From Bacteroidales bacterium UBA5219 (lineage in GTDB: Bacteria > Bacteroidota > Bacteroidia > Bacteroidales > ML635J-15), in assembly GCA_002412425.1 (NCBI GenBank), contig DHVB01000054.1:1-64000 (forward strand): a stretch of DNA of 64,000 nt. Direction: 5' to 3'. Position numbers and translations under genes: made by a program. The notes beneath the pieces are model-generated. The model was not told where the DNA came from and did no database searches. It worked only from the letters and a program-made list of their open reading frames with translations. Positions 1 to 8,649 of this stretch are shown piece after piece. The number at the start of each line of letters is the position of its first letter. The first letter of the stretch is position 1.

Positions 1-532
1 TAATAGAAAGCAAATTAGTATTAGCAGTTTCTGTAGTTCCATAGAAACCGACAGAACTCGAAGTAGAGCTTGCAACATAAGGTAAGTCATACTCTATCAA
101 CAAATTGTTGCCACTGTATTTGAAAGGTGTGTCTAACTCAATAACTAATTCATTATCAGAGTTGATAACCAACATTCCTACAAATACTTCTGTTGGCGTG
201 TTTGCACTCCAGTTATATTTAAGATCGTTTTGTGTTGTGCTTGTCATTCTAACATGTATCTCATTGTTCCACTCATCATTGTTGCCCTGAGTTGTAAATA
301 AAGTAATTTTTGTAATTTCTTTACCTATTAAGTCTTTTAACTTTTCAGCAGGATAAATCATCTGGCTTTTCTGTTTACTGTTAAAAACGGCTCCATGTAT
401 AGGAACTATTGTATCTGTTGCTTCAGTTCCAAATCCTGTAATTTCTATACTTTGTTGTGCATTAATTCCGTAAAATGGAATAAACGTTAGTGCCCATAGT
501 GCTAAAAATAATTTTGTAATTTTTTTTCTCAT
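1..532 (-). CDS. Secreted protein, 3' end cut by window edge (partial)
   Basis: An open frame runs from ATG at 532 to the left edge with no stop, about 177 codons. The first 25 or so residues form a clear signal peptide (MRKKITKLF, hydrophobic core, ending GINAQ), so the protein is exported. The visible mature part is rich in Thr, Asn and Ser and looks like a beta-sandwich surface protein; a C-terminal T9SS domain, if present, lies outside the window. I do not recognise a family. A Bacteroidota -7 box (TACATTTG on the minus strand, 566-573) lies about 35 bases upstream and supports this start. It is divergent from the small barrel gene at 722. Confidence 0.75.
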   Translation of the reverse strand, partial: MRKKITKLFLALWALTFIPFYGINAQQSIEITGFGTEATDTIVPIHGAVFNSKQKSQMIYPAEKLKDLIGKEITKITLFTTQGNNDEWNNEIHVRMTSTTQNDLKYNWSANTPTEVFVGMLVINSDNELVIELDTPFKYSGNNLLIEYDLPYVASSTSSSVGFYGTTETANTNLLSI

Positions 533-676
533 ATCAATGTTAATTTTAAATAAAATATTAAAATGCAAATGTACAATTTTAAATGCAAATTTTGTACCAA
601 TAAAAGGTATTTGAAAGCATATAATAAAGCTTTAAAAATCATAAAATTATTTTTATTAATCATATAAAGTAATTTA

Positions 677-709
677 TTGTGTGAATTTTCGTTAAAAACT
701 TTATCTTTG
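677..709 (+). promoter_or_regulatory. Candidate Bacteroidota-type promoter for the 722 gene
   Basis: TTG at 677-679, 22 bases, then TATCTTTG at 702-709, matching the TAnnTTTG -7 box. Transcription from here would start close to 715 and would exclude the in-frame ATG at 677, which favours the ATG at 722. Confidence 0.35.
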
Positions 710-721
710 TTGTTTGAATTT

Positions 722-1333
722 ATGAATAAAAAGAGTTTTATATTATTTTTCTTCTTATTTTTTGCTTTGTGTTCATTTTCACAAAACACAGAAACAGTAC
801 CGGAGACAACACGTCCATTAACAAAATGGGAAAAAATGTTTCCTCAAGTTAGATATGATAAAAAAATATATAAAACTGGAAGTAATTGGTTTACAGTAGC
901 TTATGGTTTAGGCTATCATATTAATTCAAAACAATATAATCAGCAAAATTTATCATTGGCTTATCATCATCGTTTTCGAGCTATGTATTTTAATGCAGGT
1001 TTTCATTATTCAAGTCCTGAATTTTTTATGAAACGTCCATTAGAAAAAATTAGTGATATTCATATTGGAGCAGGCTTACGTTTCGAAAAACGTTTTTTTA
1101 ATTTTGCTTTTTTTATTGGTCCCTCGCTTGCATCATCATTAGTGCCAAAAAGTGATCTCGTTTCAGTAAAACATCATCAGTTGGGTGCGCATACAGAGTT
1201 GCAATTTACTTTCAAATATTTTTATGATATGGGAATAGGGACATCTATTTATGGAAGTTTTAATAAACGCTATCAAGTAATTGGTTTACAATTACATTTT
1301 TATTTTTCAAATGCTTATGTTGGACGTTATTAA
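722..1333 (+). CDS. Small outer-membrane beta-barrel-like protein
   Basis: 203 residues. The start at 722 is preferred over an in-frame ATG at 677, because it begins directly with a signal peptide (MNKKSFILFFF, ending SFSQ) and because a -7 box lies at 702-709. The mature part alternates hydrophobic and polar residues in short strands with Gly/aromatic turns and ends in an aromatic-rich strand (LHFYFSNAYVGRY), as expected for a small outer-membrane barrel. No named family is recognised. The M20 dipeptidase begins 17 bases downstream on the same strand, so the two may be co-transcribed. Confidence 0.7.
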   Translation: MNKKSFILFFFLFFALCSFSQNTETVPETTRPLTKWEKMFPQVRYDKKIYKTGSNWFTVAYGLGYHINSKQYNQQNLSLAYHHRFRAMYFNAGFHYSSPEFFMKRPLEKISDIHIGAGLRFEKRFFNFAFFIGPSLASSLVPKSDLVSVKHHQLGAHTELQFTFKYFYDMGIGTSIYGSFNKRYQVIGLQLHFYFSNAYVGRY

Positions 1334-1350
1334 TTATAAAATTTAAAATT

Positions 1351-2721
1351 ATGAATTACATTAATGATTATGTAGAAAAAAACAAAGAAAGATTTTTAGA
1401 AGAGCTTTTTGGTCTTATCCGAATTCCTTCTATTAGTTCAATTCAAGCTCATAAGCCTGATATGTACAAATGTGCAGAATACTGGCGTGATATGATTTTA
1501 CAAGCTGGTGCAGATAAAGCCGAGCTTATGGAAACAGCAGGAAATCCAGTTGTTTATGGAGAAAAAATAATTGATCCAAAATTGCCAACAGTAATGGTTT
1601 ATGCTCATTATGATGTTATGCCTGTTGATCCAATAGAACTTTGGAAAACTGAACCTTTTGAGCCTGTAATAAAAGACGGTAAAATTTGGGCTCGCGGTGC
1701 TGACGACGATAAAGGTCAAGGTTTTATGCACGCAAAAGCATTTGAGCTAATGGTAAAAACAAATACTTTGCCTTGTAATGTAAAGTTTATGATTGAAGGT
1801 GAAGAAGAAATTGGTTCTCCAAGTCTTGGCGAATGGTGTGCAAAGAATAAGGAAATGCTTAAAGCAGATATTATTTTAGTTTCGGATACTAGTATGATTG
1901 CTCGCGATATTCCAAGTATTACAGTTGGTTTGCGTGGTTTGTCATATTGGGAAGTAGAAGTTACAGGTCCAGATAAAGATTTACATAGTGGATTGTTTGG
2001 TGGTGCTGTTGCAAATCCAATAAATGTGCTTGCAAAAATGATTGCAGACATGCAAGACGAAAATGGCAGAATTACAATTCCAGGTTTTTATGATGACGTT
2101 ATCGAAGCTTCTGCAAAAGAACGCGAAATGTTAAATAAAAAACCTCATTGTGATGAAGAATATAAAAAAGCAATTAATGTAAAAGCATTGAAAGGCGAAG
2201 CAGGTTACACAACTACTGAACGTACAGGTATTCGTCCAAGTTTTGATGTTTGTGGAATTTGGGGTGGTTATACTGGCGAAGGAGCAAAAACAGTTCTTCC
2301 ATCAAAAGCTTATGCAAAAATTTCTACTCGTTTAGTTCCAAATCAAGATAACGTAAAAATTTCAAAACTTTTTAAAGAACATTTCGAAGCTATTGCACCA
2401 GATTATGTGAAAGTGGTAGTAACTCCTTTACATGGCGGTCAAGGCTATGTTTGTCCTATTGATTTACCAGCTTATAAAGCAGCCGAGAAAGCTTACACAG
2501 ATGTATTTAAAAAAGTTCCAGTTCCAGTTCGTAGCGGTGGTTCTATTCCAATTATTTCTACTTTCGAAGAAGTGTTAGGAATTAAATCTGTGCTTATGGG
2601 GTTTGGTTTAGAAGAAGATGCTATTCACTCGCCAAACGAAAGCTATCCTGTGGAAAATTTCTTAAATGGTATTAGAACTATTCCATTGTTTTATAAATAT
2701 TTTGCCGAGTTAATGGTATGA
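1351..2721 (+). CDS. M20 family dipeptidase (metallopeptidase)
   Basis: 456 residues, usual length for the M20 dipeptidase branch related to carnosinases and CPG2. Metal ligands and catalytic residues can be seen: HYDVMPVDP near residue 87 (first zinc His and catalytic Asp), GADDDKGQ near 121 (bridging Asp), EGEEEIGSPS near 150 (catalytic Glu and ligand Glu), and DLHSGLFGG near 210 in the lid/dimerisation domain. No signal peptide, so cytosolic. It would split dipeptides brought in from outside, fitting an organism that secretes proteases. The gene ends just before a long palindrome that separates it from the convergent TPR gene. Confidence 0.9.
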   Translation: MNYINDYVEKNKERFLEELFGLIRIPSISSIQAHKPDMYKCAEYWRDMILQAGADKAELMETAGNPVVYGEKIIDPKLPTVMVYAHYDVMPVDPIELWKTEPFEPVIKDGKIWARGADDDKGQGFMHAKAFELMVKTNTLPCNVKFMIEGEEEIGSPSLGEWCAKNKEMLKADIILVSDTSMIARDIPSITVGLRGLSYWEVEVTGPDKDLHSGLFGGAVANPINVLAKMIADMQDENGRITIPGFYDDVIEASAKEREMLNKKPHCDEEYKKAINVKALKGEAGYTTTERTGIRPSFDVCGIWGGYTGEGAKTVLPSKAYAKISTRLVPNQDNVKISKLFKEHFEAIAPDYVKVVVTPLHGGQGYVCPIDLPAYKAAEKAYTDVFKKVPVPVRSGGSIPIISTFEEVLGIKSVLMGFGLEEDAIHSPNESYPVENFLNGIRTIPLFYKYFAELMV

Positions 2722-2725
2722 TAAA

Positions 2726-2774
2726 ATATATGCGTAGTAGAACCATCGCATGCGATGGTTCTACATGCATATAT
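2726..2774. repeat. 49-bp palindrome between convergent genes
   Basis: A perfect, loop-free 28-bp inverted repeat spans 2737-2764 with centre GCATGC. After a short mismatch the arms continue with an 8-bp complement (2726-2733 with 2767-2774). It is GC-richer than its surroundings and has no T-tract on either side, so it is unlike the other terminators here. It could stop transcription from both sides, or be a REP-like or MITE-like dispersed palindrome. Its right arm touches the stop codon of the minus-strand TPR gene. Confidence 0.75.
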
Positions 2775-3967
2775 TATTTACAATATCTATAAATTAATCT
2801 TGCAGCCTCTTTGTGTCTTTTGTCTGCCGCTTTCTGCCAATAAATGCAGGCTTTGTCGTCAAACCCCATGTTGTGCCAACAGTTTGCAGTTTTAAACAAA
2901 ACTTCGGGTAGGTTAGGGTCAATGTCTAAAGCCATAGCATAATCGTCTCTGGCAAATTTCCACGACTCTAAATTATAGTAAATATCAGCTTTTGCAATAA
3001 AAAAATCTTTTTCTCCAGGACTTAATACAACTAGCTGATTTAAAATAAGTAAAGCATTTTTATAATCTTTATCTGCTATATAAATTTGTGCCTTTAAGAA
3101 TAAAGCTTCTAAATTATCTGGAAAAATTTCGCAGTATATATTAATATAGTATAGTGCTTCGCTAAATTTATTTGTAAGAAAACAAGCTTGTGAATATTTT
3201 TTTAAATTTTCAGGATTTTCAGGTCTTAGACTAATTAAGTTTTGGGCTTGTTTAAAAGCTTCTGCATGGTTGTTTTCAATTAAATTTAGTTCATATTTAA
3301 GTTCAATAGCTTCAATAAATTTGGGCTGAGATTTTAAAGAATTATTCAAATAAGAATTAGCATTTTTATAATCTTTCAAATTAAAATATGATTTTGCTAA
3401 AAGATATTGCTTTTTATACTCATGAGAACCAAAATTTTCGCTATTTAAAAGGTCTATTGCAGAAAAATAATTTTCATTTTTTAACAAATATTCTACTTCG
3501 GAAAGTTTTTCTTCTTTTTTAGAATATCGAGTTTCTTTCCAAAATTCTCTCCATTCAGAAGTTCTATTAATGTGTTCAAATTCTCGATGTGAAAGCAATT
3601 CAGGATAATAAATTGGGTTTTTATATTTAAAATATTCATTTAACCAAAAACATGCTTCATCTGCAAATTCCATATTAGCATAAATTCGCGATAAAAGTAA
3701 TGAGGTTTCTTTAGGCAAGTTATTATTCAATTTTTTCAAAATTAAAATTGCATTATTAAAATCTCCTGTGTTGTAAAGAATTTCTGCTTTTAATAAATTA
3801 TTTTGAACTGTAGATTTTGAATTATTTATTGTCATTAAAGCAGAATCTGTGGAGTTTTTATGTAAATATGAAAGTGCTTTGTAATAATCTAAATCTAAGT
3901 TAATAGTTTGAGCCGAAAGACTAACTAGCAAAAGCAAAAAACTGATATTTAAAATAATTTTTTTCAT
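2774..3967 (-). CDS. Secreted TPR-repeat protein
   Basis: 397 residues with an N-terminal signal peptide (MKKIILNISFLLLL, ending SLSAQ). The rest is helical repeats with tetratricopeptide spacing: A/G at position 8, Y/F at 11, A at 20 and P at 32, for example DYKNANSYLNNSLKSQPKF and NLEALFLKAQIYIADKDYKN, and a last unit close to Sel1/TPR form. TPRs mediate protein-protein contacts in the periplasm or at the outer membrane. The start codon overlaps the stop of the upstream T9SS-B protein gene (ATGA at 3964-3967), so translation is probably coupled and the two products may work together, for instance in surface display. No enzyme domain is seen. Confidence 0.8.
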   Translation of the reverse strand: MKKIILNISFLLLLVSLSAQTINLDLDYYKALSYLHKNSTDSALMTINNSKSTVQNNLLKAEILYNTGDFNNAILILKKLNNNLPKETSLLLSRIYANMEFADEACFWLNEYFKYKNPIYYPELLSHREFEHINRTSEWREFWKETRYSKKEEKLSEVEYLLKNENYFSAIDLLNSENFGSHEYKKQYLLAKSYFNLKDYKNANSYLNNSLKSQPKFIEAIELKYELNLIENNHAEAFKQAQNLISLRPENPENLKKYSQACFLTNKFSEALYYINIYCEIFPDNLEALFLKAQIYIADKDYKNALLILNQLVVLSPGEKDFFIAKADIYYNLESWKFARDDYAMALDIDPNLPEVLFKTANCWHNMGFDDKACIYWQKAADKRHKEAARLIYRYCK

Positions 3968-6552
3968 TCTTGCGGTCTATTAACTTGGTTACTATTATAA
4001 ACATGCACAAATCCATTCAAATGTCTGATTTCTATGCCAGTTAACCTATGTTCATACACATCACAGCTATAGAAATATACTCCATCGTTTACTAATTTTC
4101 CACTTTGGAAATTTCTTCCGTCCCAATTTATGTCGGGGTCTTCGGTTTCGTACATTAATTGTCCCCATCTGTTATAAATTTTGATGTCAATTTTTTCAAC
4201 AAAATAGTATGGCTCTATAGGTCTGAAAAAGTCATTTATTCCATCATTATTTGGAGTAAAAACATTTGGAAGTTCATAATATGAACAATCATCTAAGCAT
4301 ACTTTATTTGAAAAAGGACTTTCGTTTTGAAAAGAATCAACAGCAGTCATATAATAACAGCCAGCCATTCCAATTTCTGGAAAATGTTTGTATTCTCTAG
4401 CTTCGCCTTTAGGTTGATAGATTTGAGAAAATTTACCATCTAGAGTAGGGGAGTAGAAAATTTTATAATACATTACATCGTTGTTGCAAGTATCGGGTAA
4501 CTGCCATGTTAGCTGGTTGTGAACTAAAACGCAAATTGATTGTGCTTGTAAAATCGGTGGGCAAGGCGGAGTTGTGTCAATGGCTTCGGCACAATTTATT
4601 TGAGATAAATTAATTATTGGGTCAATAATTCCTTCGACAGAATAGTTGCCAATACTTTTTATGAAATAGCAATATTCTTTTCCATTTATTAAACCTTTGT
4701 CTATATATGTGTCTGTGTTTGAATTTGCAATAGAATCAAAGTTGTTTGTGTTTTCAAAATATCTATAAATAGTGTAAGAATTATTTACCCAAGGTACATT
4801 TTTGTTAATATTTATTTTTAAAGCATTTTCCATTTGTTCAATTTCTAAAAATATTGATGATGCTATGTGTGGCGAACCTATTAAAAATCTGTTTGCTGGG
4901 TCGTTATTGTAAAATTCAACTTTGTATGAATATGGATTTTGCTTTGTATTTAATAGCGAATCATGAAATATTGTATCGTTAATGTCGTTAAATTCAGCAA
5001 TTTTTGTAAGGTTTTCACCGTAAAATCCTTCTGAGCGATATAAAATATATTGATAAGGACCTGGTGCTTCGCCAATTTCAATTTCGGTTGGTTTTGCCCA
5101 AGCAACATATATTTTTCCTTGAGTTTCGTCAGTTTCTAAAACACTAACATTTGTGATAGTTGGAATACCTCTTACTAATCTAGCACAAACTTCTTCTGAT
5201 GCGTATCCTTCAGCTCCGTCATTAAAAACTGCTGTTACAAGATAGCAATATTCATGTCCTTGCGAAACTTTTATATCAGAAAATGAAGTTGACTCATATC
5301 CTTGGTTAAAAGCAATTTTTGTATATCCTAAACTTTCAGGAACTCCGACTTGGCAGTGTTTAGGAACAAATCCTGAGCTTCCAATTTTTCTATAAATATT
5401 ATAACCTATTGCATTTTGACAATAGTTTGCACTCCAATTCAGGTCTATTTTATTTGTGGAACTCGAAATACTCAAATTTTTTACTGGTGGTCCTACAACA
5501 CTAATGCTAATATTTGCAATGTCAACTAAACTAATAGGAGAACTGTTGTCTTCGGCTTTTACATTTAAAGTATATGGCTGTTTTCTAATAAAGTCGCATT
5601 GTGTTTGCCATTCAAATTCTGCTTCGGCATATCCTGGGTTGGAAACAGTTTGTGTAAATTTTGCAGCAGAATTTTCTATAACAAATGGAGCTCCGTTTGC
5701 AGTGAGTTTTATAATATCGTCATTTGGGTCGCTTGCTTTAATAGTATATAGTAAAAGCGAATCTGCTTGAATACAAATATTTAGGTCAGCAGAAATTTTT
5801 GGTGGTTTGTTGTCTGTTTGATAAACTTCAATTTGCATATCTCTTATTATCGAACCAATTTTTATTCCATTTCTCCATTCTTCAATGAGCATAGCAATAT
5901 TATAAACTCCTGGATATACTGGTGAATCCCAAATTAAATCTCCTGTAATTTCGTTTACTGTAAGTGAATTTGACGCTTGTGGAAGAGTATAGCCTTCTAT
6001 TGGTTCGCCGTTTTCGGCTCTGCAAGTTGTGAGTTTATATGATAGACTGTCGCCGTCAGGGTCAAAAGCTCCAGGATTATGAATAAAAATTTGTCCAACA
6101 GCAGCTTTGTCAACAGGTGCTTGAGTTAAAATAGGAGTGTTGTTTGCTCCTATGTTAGGGTTTATCATCATTGTGGTTGAGATGGAAAACATGGTGTTTA
6201 CAGAGTTTGGTATGTTGTTTACTCCAAAATTTCTATTAGGATCTTCAACAACAATTTGGTAAACTCCTGGACCTGGATATGTATGAGTTCCAACATATTT
6301 GTTTCTTTTGTAATAATTTGGTAAGAAAACTTCCTCAACTCTTGGTAAGATGCTTTTAGTATTATCTCCCCACATAATTTCTAAGTCTGGTCTGTCGGCA
6401 GTCCAACCAGGACCAGTTGCTGTGTAGGTTATAATTGTTATCTCAAATTTTAAATCAGAAATTTGTTTATAAGTAATCTCGCCAGCACGATTATGTGTAG
6501 CAAATAAGTTAAAACTTAAAATTACTAATATTGACAAAAAAACACCTTTCAT
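3964..6552 (-). CDS. Fibronectin-III surface protein with T9SS type B sorting domain
   Basis: 862 residues. Signal peptide of about 18 residues (MKGVFLSILVILSFNLFA). An N-terminal cell-surface region (about 20-250) with PKD/cadherin-like features (DPDGDSLSYKL) is followed by several fibronectin type III-like modules (VKNLSISSSTNKIDLNW and similar). The last 90 or so residues are the gliding-motility-associated C-terminal domain (CHU_C): PNVFTPNNDGINDFFRP, YNRWGQLMYET and NWDGR. This domain directs export by the type IX system and surface attachment through the type B route. It is the upstream partner of the TPR gene (4-base overlap). No catalytic domain is visible; an adhesin or matrix protein is likely. 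Confidence 0.88.
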   Translation of the reverse strand: MKGVFLSILVILSFNLFATHNRAGEITYKQISDLKFEITIITYTATGPGWTADRPDLEIMWGDNTKSILPRVEEVFLPNYYKRNKYVGTHTYPGPGVYQIVVEDPNRNFGVNNIPNSVNTMFSISTTMMINPNIGANNTPILTQAPVDKAAVGQIFIHNPGAFDPDGDSLSYKLTTCRAENGEPIEGYTLPQASNSLTVNEITGDLIWDSPVYPGVYNIAMLIEEWRNGIKIGSIIRDMQIEVYQTDNKPPKISADLNICIQADSLLLYTIKASDPNDDIIKLTANGAPFVIENSAAKFTQTVSNPGYAEAEFEWQTQCDFIRKQPYTLNVKAEDNSSPISLVDIANISISVVGPPVKNLSISSSTNKIDLNWSANYCQNAIGYNIYRKIGSSGFVPKHCQVGVPESLGYTKIAFNQGYESTSFSDIKVSQGHEYCYLVTAVFNDGAEGYASEEVCARLVRGIPTITNVSVLETDETQGKIYVAWAKPTEIEIGEAPGPYQYILYRSEGFYGENLTKIAEFNDINDTIFHDSLLNTKQNPYSYKVEFYNNDPANRFLIGSPHIASSIFLEIEQMENALKININKNVPWVNNSYTIYRYFENTNNFDSIANSNTDTYIDKGLINGKEYCYFIKSIGNYSVEGIIDPIINLSQINCAEAIDTTPPCPPILQAQSICVLVHNQLTWQLPDTCNNDVMYYKIFYSPTLDGKFSQIYQPKGEAREYKHFPEIGMAGCYYMTAVDSFQNESPFSNKVCLDDCSYYELPNVFTPNNDGINDFFRPIEPYYFVEKIDIKIYNRWGQLMYETEDPDINWDGRNFQSGKLVNDGVYFYSCDVYEHRLTGIEIRHLNGFVHVYNSNQVNRPQE

Positions 6553-6634
6553 AATTTACAAAGTTATGAATTTTTATTTTAAGATGAATTGTTTTAAGAA
6601 AATTTTTACAAAACTGTTGAAATTAGGGTCTATT

Positions 6635-7912
6635 TTATAGTTGACTTAATTGTTTCATAATTTCTAAACCTATTGCACATTTGTGGCAATTGTGCGAATT
6701 ACAATATTCTCGTTTTAAGTGTAAAAGTGCTTGAGAATCAAGTGAGTTTTTGTTTAAAAAACCAACTTTCTCCCATTCTCTAGTTTCTTTATTGTTTTCA
6801 GGTTTTATATTTTGAAGCCAGTCAATAACTTTATCTTCAATATTTTCGCAAGAATATTTGCTAAAATAAAAAAATGCAAATGGGATTAAAGTATTTATGC
6901 TGATGATATTTTGGGCAGTTTTGCTAAAATTTGAATTTGTTTTGCTTGTTTCTTTATCAAAATTATAGTGGTTTTTCCAAAAATCCGAAACATTTGGTTT
7001 TAATAAGTTTGAAGTGTTTTTGCATAATTCTAAATTTGTAATGCTATAAACTAAGTCTTTAAATACTGGAATTAAACTTGCAAATTGTGCTATTCTGATA
7101 TGTTGAAAATTTGAAGGTCGCATTTTTGATTTTTTCCATTCTACAGGACTTATTGCTTTTAAATTATGAATTTTCGAAAGATGTTTGTATTCCGAGATTA
7201 ATTTTTGTACAAATGGGAAATCCGAATTTTCTGGTAATAATCCTGATTGTCCAAAGAGAAGGGCTTCTATTTTAAGGTTATCGTCATTATATTTTAGTAG
7301 AATGTTGATAGGTAATGATAAAGCTAAACTCTCAAAAGCATCTGAATTTACTCCAAAGCCAAAGCTACGAGCTAAGCTAATATAAAAAATCTCTTCAATA
7401 TTATTATTTGTCTTTGTGGCAAGTTTTTCTAAATGCTTAATTTTGTTTTCAAGTCTTTCTATAGCCATTCTTTCTAAGCAGAAATTTTTTATACTTTCAT
7501 CAACTAATTCTAAGTAGTCTGAACAGGGAATAGCTTTTTCTAAATTTTTGAGTTCAGCATATTTATTATAAATTATATGTGGAAATTTTATTTCCCAGCA
7601 AGGAATTTCGCTTTTATCTTTTAGAAAAATAGCTTTATCAGCATTAAAAACTATATGTAAAATTACATTGCCGTAAGCTAAATCTTTATCATGTTTGTGT
7701 TTAAACCAATCTGATGCATTTATATGAATTTCTACATTTCCAACCCAAATTTTGTTGTTAATTTTAATTTTAGCATTAAAAAAATCAGGACCAGAATCTG
7801 TATTATGTACTCCTGGACTAATTATTTCTAAAACATCGCCTTGAGTTGTATATTCATGGTCTTTATCCCAAAGTCGATTTTTAAAAATATAATGTAAAAA
7901 TTCTTCTGTCAT
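6635..7912 (-). CDS. DUF2851 family protein
   Basis: 425 residues, matching the Bacteroidota-restricted DUF2851 family in length and in its N-terminal signature (GDVLEIISPGVHNTDSGPDF, then WVGNVEIHINASDWFKH). The conserved G-x2-N-x-DSGPDFF-N-A and E-I-H motifs look like a metal- or nucleic-acid-binding core, but no function is established for the family. A Cys/His cluster at the C terminus (CNSHNCHKCAIG) may bind metal. No signal peptide, so cytosolic. It stands alone, with 82 bases to the T9SS-B gene downstream and a repeat-like spacer upstream. Confidence 0.8.
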   Translation of the reverse strand: MTEEFLHYIFKNRLWDKDHEYTTQGDVLEIISPGVHNTDSGPDFFNAKIKINNKIWVGNVEIHINASDWFKHKHDKDLAYGNVILHIVFNADKAIFLKDKSEIPCWEIKFPHIIYNKYAELKNLEKAIPCSDYLELVDESIKNFCLERMAIERLENKIKHLEKLATKTNNNIEEIFYISLARSFGFGVNSDAFESLALSLPINILLKYNDDNLKIEALLFGQSGLLPENSDFPFVQKLISEYKHLSKIHNLKAISPVEWKKSKMRPSNFQHIRIAQFASLIPVFKDLVYSITNLELCKNTSNLLKPNVSDFWKNHYNFDKETSKTNSNFSKTAQNIISINTLIPFAFFYFSKYSCENIEDKVIDWLQNIKPENNKETREWEKVGFLNKNSLDSQALLHLKREYCNSHNCHKCAIGLEIMKQLSQL

Positions 7913-7937
7913 GGTTTTTTAATTTTAACTGATTTGA

Positions 7938-8062
7938 TAGTGATTGAGTGTACGGTGTTTCGGCTCCGCTCAACTACCGTAAACTTAACCAATACAACAC
8001 TACTCGCTCGCTCATTGCTCTCGCTCATTGAGCGAAGTCGAAATGAGCGAAATAGTTGGACA
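7938..8062. repeat. GC-rich intergenic repeat-like block
   Basis: Within a 227-base spacer this stretch is much GC-richer than its surroundings. It contains tacggt/accgta inverted arms (7951-7956 with 7976-7981) and several copies of CGCTCA/TGAGCG in both directions (about 8005-8050), one forming CGCTCATTGAGCG. Words such as TCGCTCATTGAGCGAAGTCG resemble dispersed intergenic palindromes of many Bacteroidota genomes. No coding frame is credible here. Confidence 0.45.
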
Positions 8063-8084
8063 TTATTGAGACACATTAGTAAAT

Positions 8085-8117
8085 AAAAAATGCCCCCTAT
8101 ATGAGAGCATTTTTTTA
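8085..8117. terminator. Bidirectional rho-independent terminator
   Basis: Inverted repeat AAAAAATGC (8085-8093) and GCATTTTTT (8107-8115) with A- and T-tracts on either side. It lies 23 bases past the stop of the minus-strand lipoprotein gene and gives that transcript a T-run after the stem. Confidence 0.7.
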
Positions 8118-8139
8118 TAATATGTTTTTTATTTATCTA

Positions 8140-8607
8140 CTAGAAATAGGTTAAATCTTGGTAATATCTTTCACCTTCTGAAGTAGTGATTTGAACTGCA
8201 TTGCCAGTAAATACTGTAGTTTTGTATGCATCAGCACCTGTTTTTTGAGCTTTTTCAAAATTCACAGGAACTATGTCAACAGTTACATTGTTAAATTTTA
8301 CAGTTGGTAAAGAGATTTCATATTTACCTTCGTCTTTAGTAGTAGTTTCATATTGTAAGATTTCGTAAACATGAGTACCAACAGGAGCTTGTACTAAATC
8401 TCTTGAGTCAATGCGGAAAATGATTTTTGTGCCAGCACCAACTTTTTCAAGGCCAATACTTGTTGCGTCAAGGTCGGCATAAACAGTTCCTGAAATAACA
8501 ACAGTTTTCAACTCTACTTCTTCGTAAGTATCTTTTTTCTTGCAGCTAGTAAAAGCAATTAAAGAACCTAAAGCTGCTACTAAAATTATTGATAATATAT
8601 TTTTCAT
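8140..8607 (-). CDS. Small predicted lipoprotein
   Basis: 155 residues. The N terminus is a lipoprotein signal (MKNILSIILVAALGSLIAFTSCKKK) with the lipobox Cys at residue 22, followed by KKK/D. The rest is a compact beta-rich domain (VVISGTVYADLD, FRIDSRDLV, YEISLPTV, TVDIVPVNF), like the carboxypeptidase-regulatory-like or transthyretin folds common in Bacteroidota lipoproteins. Function unknown. It follows a barrel protein gene by 42 bases and is probably co-transcribed with it; a barrel plus lipoprotein pair suggests an outer-membrane complex, but this is inference only. Confidence 0.75.
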   Translation of the reverse strand: MKNILSIILVAALGSLIAFTSCKKKDTYEEVELKTVVISGTVYADLDATSIGLEKVGAGTKIIFRIDSRDLVQAPVGTHVYEILQYETTTKDEGKYEISLPTVKFNNVTVDIVPVNFEKAQKTGADAYKTTVFTGNAVQITTSEGERYYQDLTYF

Positions 8608-8649
8608 AATTATAAATTTTTTAAATTAATACTAAATTATTTTTTTTAA

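Noticed and set aside
677..721. ATG at 677 as the start of the barrel gene
   Set aside because: It would put 15 extra residues before a complete signal peptide and lies within the likely promoter.
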